Origin: Microvirga ossetica
GTDB taxonomy: Bacteria; Pseudomonadota; Alphaproteobacteria; Rhizobiales; Beijerinckiaceae
Direction: 5' to 3'
DNA: 64,000 nt
Assembly (NCBI RefSeq): GCF_002741015.1
Contig: NZ_CP016616.1
Coordinates: 5,172,501 to 5,236,500, forward strand
Shown in pieces: positions 1 to 7,504 of the stretch; the stretch's first letter is position 1; every line of letters begins with the position of its first letter. The notes under the pieces were generated by a model. It saw nothing but the letters and a program-made list of their open reading frames with translations. It was not told where the DNA came from and searched no databases. A program made the position numbers and the translations under genes.

Positions 1-692
1 TCGCATCACGGCTTCTCTCGCCCTACGACATCAACCCGGCGGGCTTCAATCCGCTCCGACGCATTCTGGCGGAGAGTATCGACTTCGACCGTCTGAGCCG
101 CTCCCCGATCCGGCTGTTCATCACAGCGACCAGCGTTCGAACCGGTCGCGGGCGGATTTTCCGGAACGGCGAGATCACACCCGACGTGCTTCTTGCGTCT
201 GCCTGTCTTCCGACGATGTTCGCCGCTATCGAGATCGACGGCGAACCCTATTGGGACGGTGGCTACGCCGGTAATCCTACCATCACGCCGTTGGTTCGCG
301 AAAGCGACGCTCATGACACCATCCTGGTGCAGATCAATCCGCCCGAGCGAAAGGAGATACCGCGCACTGCCACCGAGATCCTCAATCGTCTCAACGAGAT
401 TTCCTTCAACTCTCCCTTGATGAAGGAACTCCGCATGATTGCCCTTCTGCGCCAAGTGGCGGACCCGGGGACAGGAGAGGGCACTCGCTGGGCCCAGATG
501 CGGACGCACCGGATCCGGAGCGACATGTTGGCTGAATTCGGGGCGTCGTCGAAGCTCAATGGTGAATGGGACTTCGTGTCGATGCTGCGGACGGAAGGAC
601 GCCGGGCCGCTGGTGAATTCCTTGACACCAGCGCCGACGATCTCGGCAAGCGCTCCACGGCCGATCTGGATATCCTGCTAGCGGAGTGTTGA
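1..692 (+). CDS. Patatin-like phospholipase, C-terminal part (5' end outside window)
   Basis: The frame is open from the window edge (first full codon at base 3) to TGA at 690-692, giving about 229 residues of the C-terminal half of a patatin-family lipid acyl hydrolase. The visible 'DGGY' motif (about bases 255-266) is the family's D-G-G/A element, which carries the catalytic Asp. It is followed by the usual 'GNP' loop and a helical tail with 'VQINP' typical of bacterial patatins. The nucleophile motif GxSxG must lie upstream of the window. The substrate cannot be told from this piece. No terminator is obvious in the 200 bases after the stop. Confidence 0.85.
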   Translation, partial: ASRLLSPYDINPAGFNPLRRILAESIDFDRLSRSPIRLFITATSVRTGRGRIFRNGEITPDVLLASACLPTMFAAIEIDGEPYWDGGYAGNPTITPLVRESDAHDTILVQINPPERKEIPRTATEILNRLNEISFNSPLMKELRMIALLRQVADPGTGEGTRWAQMRTHRIRSDMLAEFGASSKLNGEWDFVSMLRTEGRRAAGEFLDTSADDLGKRSTADLDILLAEC

Positions 693-779
693 CCTGAAGC
701 ATGTTGGAGGCGCAGCAGCCCCTGCGACGCTGAGGCGTTCTATAATGCTGATTTGTCTGAGATTAATCTAGGCAATGCC

Positions 780-807
780 TTGCTCGGATAAGATATGTCC
801 CTATAAA
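780..807 (+). promoter_or_regulatory. Candidate sigma70-type promoter for the chemotaxis operon
   Basis: TTGCTC (780-785), a 16-base spacer and TATAAA (802-807) lie about 100 bases ahead of the first ATG of the receptor gene. This is the best promoter-like pair in the 213-base gap 693-905, which otherwise shows no gene. It is read by eye only; the -35 box is imperfect. Confidence 0.35.
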
Positions 808-905
808 AGTTAGGCTTTCTCTTCCCCGTTTCGACGAAGCCAGCGGGTGGCTTGCTGGTTGAGGCGGTGTGGCTGGATACGGTTAGTAAACCTCATGGGG
901 CATTC

Positions 906-2285
906 ATGGCATTGGTCAAGACGTCCGAACTCTCGGGCAAGGGCAACTCACGACCGGCAGGTAACGAGACTGTTCCCCAAGGGGCTCATTCTCCCGTAAG
1001 GGGAGCGGCATCCCAACGCCGGACCCTCGAGCGTGTGAGGGCACGGCAGCAGAAGGCGGCGGAACGCATCGGCGCCGCCACCGAAGAACTGGCGAGCGGA
1101 GTTGCCGAAGCGTCATCCGCGGCCGAGGAACTGCGGCGCTCCATGGAACAGATCGCCAGCGGCGCCGAGGAGGCGGCCGGCGCTTCCCAGCAATCGCTTT
1201 CGGCCATGGTGAGCCTGAGTGCCTCGTTTTCCGAGGCGCGAGCCCATGCCGAGGCCACCCAGGCGAGAACGAACGGCCTTCAGAGCCTTCTGATCGAGAC
1301 GGGAGCCCAGATCGACGCGTCCGTGTCCGCCGTGGAGACCAACGCGACGCGCCAAAAATCCATGGTCAACGTGGTCTCGCTTCTCGAAAAACAAGCAACC
1401 GAGATCGGCGAGATCACCCGTGTAGTCGGGGACATTTCGGATCAGACCAATCTTCTGGCGCTGAATGCGGCCATCGAGGCGGCCAGGGCCGGCGACAGCG
1501 GGCGTGGCTTTGCCGTCGTCGCGGATGAAGTTCGGGCTCTTGCCGGCACTTCCGAGAAAAGCGCGCAGGTTATTCAGACCCTCGCGGAAGGCATCGTCGG
1601 CGAGGTTCGATCCGTTGCAGAGCGGATTAAGGCTTCAGCCGAAACAGCATCCGGCGAGGCTCGGATCGGCCGTGCCGTGGTGGGGGCTCTGGACAAGATC
1701 CGAACCGATGTGTCCCTCCTGGCCGAGGGGAGCCAGGCCATTCTCGTCGCGGCCGTCGAGGCCGACGCCGCCATCCGAGAGGCGCAACGCGGGGCCGAGC
1801 AGGTAGCGAGTGCGGCCGAGGAGCAGGCCGCGGCGGCAGCCGAGGCTCAGCGGGCGGTCCAGCAGCAGAGTGCTTCCCTCGATCAAAGCCAGCAGACTGC
1901 GCAGTCGCTGGCCGCTCTGGCGGACGATCTTCAGGCAGGCACGGCTGGAGCCACCAGTGCCGAGCAGGTCGGGTCGGCAGCAGAGGAGCTGTCGGCGGCC
2001 ATTCAGGAACTCTCCGGGGCTGCCGGCGAGATCATGACCGCCGTCGATCAGATCAGCCGGGGCGCGCAGATTCAGGCTGCAGCCACGCAGCAGGCCAATG
2101 TGGCCATGGGGCAGATCGAGCGGGCGACTGCTGCATCACGGGATGCAGCCAGCACGGCCGTCGAGCGCATCGAGACTCTCGCTGCCGATCTGCAGGACAA
2201 TCGCACCGCGACCATGCGGCTGGCGGCCGGCGTCGGAGAGGCGCTGAAGGAGACGCTAGCCGTGATTGGATTTGCTTCGGTTTAG
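906..2285 (+). CDS. Methyl-accepting chemotaxis protein, 5' part of a gene split by IS3
   Basis: A receptor-type protein of 459 codons with no membrane segment, so cytoplasmic. It is almost wholly heptad-repeat helix. The hairpin tip is canonical: '[20 protein letters not shown]' followed by '[12 protein letters not shown]', which is the site that contacts CheA and CheW. ATG 906 is preferred over an upstream TTG at 852. The TAG stop at 2283-2285 is created at the junction with the inserted IS3 element. The same frame resumes after the element (3483-4082) with a second signalling tip, so the original protein was about 658 residues with two tips. The truncated product keeps a complete first hairpin and might still signal. 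Confidence 0.9.
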   Translation: MALVKTSELSGKGNSRPAGNETVPQGAHSPVRGAASQRRTLERVRARQQKAAERIGAATEELASGVAEASSAAEELRRSMEQIASGAEEAAGASQQSLSAMVSLSASFSEARAHAEATQARTNGLQSLLIETGAQIDASVSAVETNATRQKSMVNVVSLLEKQATEIGEITRVVGDISDQTNLLALNAAIEAARAGDSGRGFAVVADEVRALAGTSEKSAQVIQTLAEGIVGEVRSVAERIKASAETASGEARIGRAVVGALDKIRTDVSLLAEGSQAILVAAVEADAAIREAQRGAEQVASAAEEQAAAAAEAQRAVQQQSASLDQSQQTAQSLAALADDLQAGTAGATSAEQVGSAAEELSAAIQELSGAAGEIMTAVDQISRGAQIQAAATQQANVAMGQIERATAASRDAASTAVERIETLAADLQDNRTATMRLAAGVGEALKETLAVIGFASV

Positions 2286-2303
2286 TGGAGAGCGGTTTGG
2301 TAG

Positions 2304-3161
2304 CTATCCGGCCAGCCTTTCGAACTGAGCCGGACTGACATAGTCCAGTGTCGAATGACGCCGGACGGGATTGTAGAAGCCATCGATGTAACGACCGATC
2401 GCCTTCCTGGCCTCGGCTCTCGTCTGGAAGACGGTGCGCCAGACCAGCTCGGACTTCAAGGTCTTGAAGAAAGTCTCGACCACGGCATTGTCGAAACAAT
2501 TGCCTGTCCCGGACATTGAGATCCGGATGCCGTGCTTCCGCAACTCGGCCTGATACTCGATCGAACAATATTGACTGCCGCGGTCCGCGTGATGGGTCAG
2601 CCCCTCACCGGGTCTTCGGATCGCCAGAGCCTTGCGCAGCGCCTCGAGCGCCAGTTCCTTGTGCAGCCGGTCGCTCACCGCCCAGCCAACCACCCGGCGC
2701 GCGAAGAGATCCAGGACCACGGCCAGGTAGAGCCAGCCCTCGCTCGTCCACACGTACGAGATATCCGCGGCCCACTTCTGGTTCGGGCGCTCGGCCGAGA
2801 AGTCCTGCTCGAGCAGGTTGGGAGCAATAGGAAAGGCGTGGTGGCTGTCGGTGGTGCGCTTGAAGCGACGTTTCTGCCGGGCCTTGAGCCCATTCTCGCG
2901 CATCAGTCGGGCCGTCCGACGGCGCCCGATCGGCAGGCCCTGATCCTGGAGTTCGCGCGTCATCCGTGGGCTGCCATAGGTGCCATTCGATTCTCGAAAG
3001 GCGGATCGGACATGGGCGAGCAGCACCAGATCGTCGCGCTGACGCTGGCAGGCCGGACGACTTCGCCAGGCAAAGTAGCCGCTCTGGCTCACCTCAAGAA
3101 CCTGGCACAGGCGCTGGATGGGGAATTCCGCTTTCGCCGCATCGATGAACGTGAACCTCAT
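2304..3161 (-). CDS. IS3-family transposase OrfB (DDE integrase domain)
   Basis: A 285-residue protein with an HTH_21-like N-terminus ('YGSPRMTREL') and an rve integrase core. The catalytic triad is visible as D in 'WAADISY', D in 'HADRGSQY' and E in 'VVETFFKTLK'. The C-terminus 'RRHSTLDYVSPAQFE' is typical. Its ATG overlaps the OrfA stop (ATGA, 3158-3161) and is preceded by GGAGGG. It can therefore be made alone by coupling, or as an OrfAB fusion through the frameshift site at 3179-3185. It looks intact, so the element may still be active. Confidence 0.95.
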   Translation of the reverse strand: MRFTFIDAAKAEFPIQRLCQVLEVSQSGYFAWRSRPACQRQRDDLVLLAHVRSAFRESNGTYGSPRMTRELQDQGLPIGRRRTARLMRENGLKARQKRRFKRTTDSHHAFPIAPNLLEQDFSAERPNQKWAADISYVWTSEGWLYLAVVLDLFARRVVGWAVSDRLHKELALEALRKALAIRRPGEGLTHHADRGSQYCSIEYQAELRKHGIRISMSGTGNCFDNAVVETFFKTLKSELVWRTVFQTRAEARKAIGRYIDGFYNPVRRHSTLDYVSPAQFERLAG

Positions 3162-3445
3162 CGACTTCCCTCCTTGACGAAAAAAGCGGTGGCCTTCTTG
3201 AGGATGTCGCGCTCTTGCCGCAGCACCTCGTTCTCGCGACGGAGGCGCTTGAGCTCGTCCATGACATCCTCATTGGGCGGCGGGGCCGACGAAGGCCGCA
3301 TATCCTGGTGCTCCGCCATCCAGCGCGCGAGCGTCGAACGGTTCACCCCAAGATCGTCGGCGATCGCGCGTTGCGAGCGCCCACTCGTCAAAACGAGGCG
3401 GACGGCCTCATCCTGAAACTCTCTCTTAAAACGGGTCTTCGGCAT
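3158..3445 (-). CDS. IS3-family transposase OrfA (helix-turn-helix)
   Basis: A 95-residue protein with a HTH_Tnp_1 fold: 'QDEAVRLVLTSGRSQRAIA' then 'LGVNRSTLARWM', followed by a leucine-zipper-like segment ('DELKRLRRENEVLRQER') used for multimerisation in this family. It ends four bases inside OrfB. Near its end the codons GCT TTT TTC form a T-TTT-TTC slippery heptamer. A -1 slip there enters the OrfB frame. Confidence 0.95.
   Translation of the reverse strand: MPKTRFKREFQDEAVRLVLTSGRSQRAIADDLGVNRSTLARWMAEHQDMRPSSAPPPNEDVMDELKRLRRENEVLRQERDILKKATAFFVKEGSR
3179..3185 (-). other. Candidate -1 programmed frameshift site in IS3
   Basis: On the minus strand the heptamer TTTTTTC is phased as X XXY YYZ within the OrfA codons GCT TTT TTC. 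Reading on from a -1 slip enters the OrfB frame before its ATG. A GGAGGG sequence lies just downstream, ahead of the OrfB start. This is the usual IS3 way of making the OrfAB transposase. The slip itself is inferred. Confidence 0.6.
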
Positions 3446-3482
3446 GGAGATCCTCCTGCTTCATCAGAAGCTCTCCATTTTT

Positions 3483-4082
3483 TCGAAGCAAGACCAGATC
3501 GGATTGATGAGCGGCTTGGACGAATCCGGCCGCCGTATCGAGAAGATCGTCGATAGCATCGCCCTTGTGGCGGTCCAGACCAACATGCTGGCCGTGAGCG
3601 GCTCCATCGAGGCCGCCCGGACCGGTGAGGCCGGCCGCGGCTTCGCGATCGTGTCGGGAGACATCCGCAACCTGGCGCGGGATGCATCGGAGAATGCCGA
3701 CCGGATCAAGGATGTCGTTCGCGAGATCCGCGATCAGATCACCATCGTCAGACGGGATCTGGAGCAGAGCGCTGCCATTGCCCAGGCGGAGGTGGCTAAG
3801 AATACCCTGACCGTGGAGAGGCTGGGAGCAGTGGAATCCGATATGAAGGCTATTCGGCAGGGCAGCACCTCCATCCTGTCGGCCTCCGAGACGATTTTGA
3901 CGGCGGTGCGCGAAGTTCGGCTCGGCACCCAGCAGGTCGCCGTCGTGGCCGAGCAGGCCAGCAGCGCCGCCGCACAGGCGGCTACCGCCGCGCGTCAGCA
4001 GGCGCGTGGAGCCGAGGATCTGGCGGCCGCCATCGAGGAGATCGCCTCCCTGGCCGATGAGCTCCAGATGGCGGAGTCATAA
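3483..4082 (+). pseudogene. Methyl-accepting chemotaxis protein, 3' part cut off by IS3
   Basis: About 199 residues continue the split receptor in the same frame as the 5' part. They contain a second, more divergent signalling tip ('VDSIALVAVQTNMLAVSGSI', then 'AGRGFAIVSGDIRNLA') and a long Ala/Gln-rich helical tail. An ATG at 3507 or one inside the IS (3444) could start a short cytoplasmic fragment, but no good ribosome site precedes them. The TAA at 4080-4082 is four bases before the triple-CheW start, so this was the operon's receptor. Confidence 0.75.
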
Positions 4083-4086
4083 GGCC

Positions 4087-5556
4087 ATGGCCGAGGCGGC
4101 CTCTGCGGCTGTCGCCCAGTCCTTCCTGACGGTGCAGGTGGGGGATGAGCGCTTCGCCCTTCCGACATCCGATGTAGCCGAGGTGATCCGTCCCCCGGCC
4201 GTGACCCGGGTTCCCCTCGGGCCCTCGAGCCTGCTCGGGGTGGCCAACCTGCGAGGTGCGGTGATGCCGGTGGTGTCGCTGCATCGCCTTCTGGGGCAGG
4301 AGCGTAGCCCGTCCTCGAATGCGCGCGTCGTCGTGATCGACCGCGGCACCCCGGTCGGACTCATGATCGACAGCGTGGCCTCGTTGGGAGAAGTCGACGC
4401 TGCCTCCCCGGAGGCGGTCACAGGTGACAGTCCAGGCGGCACACCTGCGCGGACGATCGACCTGGATGCGTTGCTGGCGAAGGACTTCAGCAAGCTTGCC
4501 CTTCGGGCGCAGAACAGGCCATCCTCGACCCTGCAAGGACTTCGGGAGCAGGCTGCTGCAAGCCATGACGAGATTGCCCTCGTCTACTTTGCCGTGGCAG
4601 GGCAGGGCTTCGCGCTGCCACTCTCCTCGGTTCACGAGATCGTCGCCCTTCCGGAGGGCGTTGTCGTCGTTCCGCACACCGATTCCGTCATGCTGGGTGC
4701 GATGTCGCTTCGCGGACAGCTGCTGCCGCTCGTATCGTTGCGTGGCCTCCTCGGGCTTCGTGCCGGTGGGGAGGCGAGTGGCAGATCCCGCGTCGTTGTA
4801 GCGCGGATCGGCAAGGGGCTGGTGGGTCTTGCCGTCGACGGCATGGGGGAAATTCTTCGTCTTCCCGAAAGCGCCATTGATCCCGTGCCGACGATCCTGA
4901 CACGGGGAAATGCGGAGGCTCAGATCCAGGGCATCTGCCGCCTCGAAGGCGGATCGCGGCTGATCTCGGTGTTGTCGACCGACCACCTGTTCAGGGATCA
5001 GACGCTGCTCGAGCAGATCACGCCGCAAACGGAGAAGAACCACGACATGGACAGAGCCGATGGTCCTGCAACTGTCTACGATCAGTTCATCGTGTTCAAA
5101 CTGGGCGGCGAGGAATACGGGCTGCCTATCGGATGTGTCGATGAGGTGGTGCGCGTGCCCGACACGCTAACGCGGCTGCCCAAGGCTCCTGCCTTCATCG
5201 AGGGCGTAATGAACCTGCGGGGCCGCGTCGTCCCCGTGATCGATCAGCGGCGGCGCTTCAAGTTCTCTGTACAGGGAGAGCGGCGGCGGGAACGCATTGT
5301 GGTCGTCAGGATTGACCATATGCAGGCCGGCTTCGTCGTCGACACCGTGTCGGAGGTTCTCAGCATTCCCCAAAACCAGCTTCGCCCAACCCCCGATCTG
5401 GCAGCAGACGGGAGCCAGGTCATCGACCGCGTCGCGAACATCGAGGTGGAAGGGAGATTGATCCTTCTGCTCAACCCGCGTGAGCTGCTGGACAGGGCAG
5501 AGAAGGATCTGCTTGCTGCCATGAGCGAGAGCGACCCAGAGCGGCCCACTTCGTGA
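4087..5556 (+). CDS. Chemotaxis scaffold with three CheW domains
   Basis: A 489-residue protein built from three successive CheW/SH3-like domains at roughly residues 10-140, 160-300 and 325-475. Each opens with the CheW signature: 'FLTVQVGDERFALPTSDVAE', then 'LVYFAVAGQGFALPLSSVHE', then 'FIVFKLGGEEYGLPIGCVDE'. Each has the 'LRG..(L/V)PV(V/I)' strand. CheW normally has one domain and links receptors to CheA; a tandem triple could bridge several receptor or kinase units. ATG 4087 follows the receptor stop by four bases. The end overlaps the GTG start of cheB (GTGA), so translation is coupled. Confidence 0.9.
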   Translation: MAEAASAAVAQSFLTVQVGDERFALPTSDVAEVIRPPAVTRVPLGPSSLLGVANLRGAVMPVVSLHRLLGQERSPSSNARVVVIDRGTPVGLMIDSVASLGEVDAASPEAVTGDSPGGTPARTIDLDALLAKDFSKLALRAQNRPSSTLQGLREQAAASHDEIALVYFAVAGQGFALPLSSVHEIVALPEGVVVVPHTDSVMLGAMSLRGQLLPLVSLRGLLGLRAGGEASGRSRVVVARIGKGLVGLAVDGMGEILRLPESAIDPVPTILTRGNAEAQIQGICRLEGGSRLISVLSTDHLFRDQTLLEQITPQTEKNHDMDRADGPATVYDQFIVFKLGGEEYGLPIGCVDEVVRVPDTLTRLPKAPAFIEGVMNLRGRVVPVIDQRRRFKFSVQGERRRERIVVVRIDHMQAGFVVDTVSEVLSIPQNQLRPTPDLAADGSQVIDRVANIEVEGRLILLLNPRELLDRAEKDLLAAMSESDPERPTS

Positions 5557-6650
5557 TCCGGCTGCTCATCGTCGACGATTCTCCCCTGATGCGACGCCTC
5601 CTCGGCGGCGTGTTCACAGCCGAGGGCGATTTCGAGATCGCCCTTGCCCGCAACGGCGTCGAGGCACTGGAGCAATTGCAGGCCTTCAGGCCGGACGTGG
5701 TCACGCTCGACGTGAACATGCCCGAGATGGATGGTCTCGCCTGTCTCGACAGGATCATGCTGGAGCACCCGTGCCCGGTGGTGATGGTCTCCTCTCTCAC
5801 GGAGGCAGGTGCGAGCGTCACCCTGGCGGCGCTCGAGCTTGGAGCCGTCGATTTCATCACGAAACCCGACGGAGCCATTTCGCTCGAAATGGACACCCTT
5901 GCTCCCAGGCTTGTCGAAACCGTGCGCGCCGCATCGCGGGCACGCTTGCCCAGCAGCCTGAGGCTGGCTGAACGGGTGCGGCTGCGCAGCGGTTTGGGGC
6001 AGCCTGCATCTGCTCCGGCACCGCGGCGTGCGCCTGCCTCGCCAGCGAATCGCCGGATCAAGGCTGCGTCGGCCCGTGGTCTCGTGCTGATCGGGGTCTC
6101 CACCGGAGGACCGCCGGCGCTGGATACCGTGCTGTCCCGGCTGCCTGCCGACTTTCCGTGGCCCATCGTTGTCGCACAGCACATGCCTGGCTCGTTCACC
6201 GGTCCCTTGGCACGCCGGCTCGACAAGCTGTGCGCTCTCAACGTGACGGAAGCAGTCCTGCCGACGCCGCTTACCCCGGGCCATGTCTATATCGGCAAGG
6301 GGGACGCGGACGTCATCGTCAGCGTTCGACCGGACGGGCCTATCGTCATGGCTGCTCCCTCGCTGCCGGAGCACCGCTGGCATCCGAGCGTCGACCGGCT
6401 GGTGGAGAGCGCCATGCAGCATTTTGCGCCCGAACACGTGGTAGGGGTGCTGATGACCGGGATGGGCAGCGACGGAGCCGAGGCCATGGCACGGCTGAAA
6501 GGGCAGGGCGGCCGCACCATCGCCGAAGCGGAAGAGAGCGCCGTGGTGTGGGGCATGCCCGGAGAGCTCGTTCGACGCGGCGGCGCGCAGGTGGTCGCTC
6601 CCCTGGAGCAGATTGCCGACCGGATCATGGACATGGTGGAGCGTTCATGA
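5553..6650 (+). CDS. cheB: Protein-glutamate methylesterase/deamidase CheB
   Basis: 365 residues: an N-terminal receiver (acidic pair D8-D9, phosphoacceptor D53 in 'TLDVNMPEMDG', Lys in 'ITKPDG') and a C-terminal methylesterase domain. The catalytic triad is in place: S183 in 'GVSTGGPP', H210 in 'VVAQHMPG' and D307 in 'GMGSDGAEAM'. It removes methyl groups from receptor glutamates for adaptation and is activated by CheA. The start is GTG 5553, overlapping the scaffold stop; the end overlaps cheR (ATGA, 6647-6650). Confidence 0.97.
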   Translation: MIRLLIVDDSPLMRRLLGGVFTAEGDFEIALARNGVEALEQLQAFRPDVVTLDVNMPEMDGLACLDRIMLEHPCPVVMVSSLTEAGASVTLAALELGAVDFITKPDGAISLEMDTLAPRLVETVRAASRARLPSSLRLAERVRLRSGLGQPASAPAPRRAPASPANRRIKAASARGLVLIGVSTGGPPALDTVLSRLPADFPWPIVVAQHMPGSFTGPLARRLDKLCALNVTEAVLPTPLTPGHVYIGKGDADVIVSVRPDGPIVMAAPSLPEHRWHPSVDRLVESAMQHFAPEHVVGVLMTGMGSDGAEAMARLKGQGGRTIAEAEESAVVWGMPGELVRRGGAQVVAPLEQIADRIMDMVERS

Positions 6651-7504
6651 GCAGGCCGCGCAAAGCACAGGCGCTCGCGGCGGACGAGATCCGCCGCCTT
6701 TGTCAATTTCTCCACCGCCGTACCGGCATGCTCTTCGGCGAAAGCAAGCGCTACTACATCGAAAGGCGCATCGCTGACCGCATGGCAGCAACGGGGACGC
6801 GCAACTTCAATGCCTATTTCGCGCACGTCGATTCCAATCAGGGCGAAGTCGAGCAGCTGATCAATATCTTTACGGTGAACGAAACTTACTTCTACCGTGA
6901 GGAGCATCAGCTGCGCTGCCTGAGTCGCTCACTTCTGCCGGGGATCGTGCAGGGCAAAACGCCGGGCGATCTCGTGCGGATCTGGTCCGTGCCCTGTTCG
7001 ACGGGAGAGGAGCCCTATTCCATCGCCATTTGGCTGCTCGAGAACTGGCCCATGGTCGACGCCTACCACATCGAGATCGTCGGCTCGGATATCGACACGC
7101 AGGTTCTGCTCGAGGCTCAGGCGGGGAACTATGGAGAACGGGCCCTTTCGCGTTTGCCTCCGGACGTGGTCGAGCGCTATTTCGATCCCGGTCAGGACGG
7201 TCAGCGAAGGCTGATCCAGGATTTGCGTGAATCGGTGAAGTTCACATCTGCCAATCTCGTTGACGCTGTATCCGTCGCTGCGCAAGGACAGTTCGACGTC
7301 ATCTTCTGCCGCAACGTCCTCATCTATTTCGACGATTCCTCGCGTCTCCTGGCCGTGAACAATCTCTACGACTCCCTGCACCCGGGAGGCTACATCTGTC
7401 TCGGCCATACCGAGTCGATGACCCGGATCTCGAAGCGGTTCGACCTTCGCCGCTTCGAGGACGCGATCGTCTATCAACGGCCGGGGAGGAACCGCGATGG
7501 ATGA
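6647..7504 (+). CDS. cheR: Chemotaxis protein methyltransferase CheR
   Basis: 285 residues with the CheR N-terminal helical domain ('FLHRRTGMLFGESKRYYIE') and an S-adenosylmethionine-binding domain ('IWSVPCSTGEEPYSIAIWL', then 'DVIFCRNVLIYFD'). It methylates receptor glutamates. ATG 6647 overlaps the cheB stop; a longer in-frame reading upstream of this ATG lies wholly over cheB and is rejected. The last eight bases overlap cheA. CheR and CheB next to the receptor indicate that this operon has its own adaptation cycle. Confidence 0.97.
   Translation: MSRPRKAQALAADEIRRLCQFLHRRTGMLFGESKRYYIERRIADRMAATGTRNFNAYFAHVDSNQGEVEQLINIFTVNETYFYREEHQLRCLSRSLLPGIVQGKTPGDLVRIWSVPCSTGEEPYSIAIWLLENWPMVDAYHIEIVGSDIDTQVLLEAQAGNYGERALSRLPPDVVERYFDPGQDGQRRLIQDLRESVKFTSANLVDAVSVAAQGQFDVIFCRNVLIYFDDSSRLLAVNNLYDSLHPGGYICLGHTESMTRISKRFDLRRFEDAIVYQRPGRNRDG

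Larger units (their letters stand above)
2284..3480 (-). mobile_element. IS3-family insertion sequence (IS3 group)
   Basis: The element carries two overlapping minus-strand transposase frames and inverted ends sharing TGGAGAGC (2286-2293) and its complement GCTCTCCA (3470-3477). Direct TTT at 2281-2283 and 3481-3483 fits a 3-bp target duplication. With these limits the net insertion is 1200 bases, and removing it restores one reading frame in the host receptor gene. The ends are uncertain by 1-3 bases because the right junction lies in a run of T. The reconstructed target is TTGCTTCG-GTTT-CGAAGCAA, a perfect 8-bp hairpin with the element in its loop. Confidence 0.85.

Noticed and set aside
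6158..6646. N-terminal extension of CheR
   Set aside because: It lies wholly within cheB. ATG 6647, in an ATGA overlap, gives a normal-length CheR.
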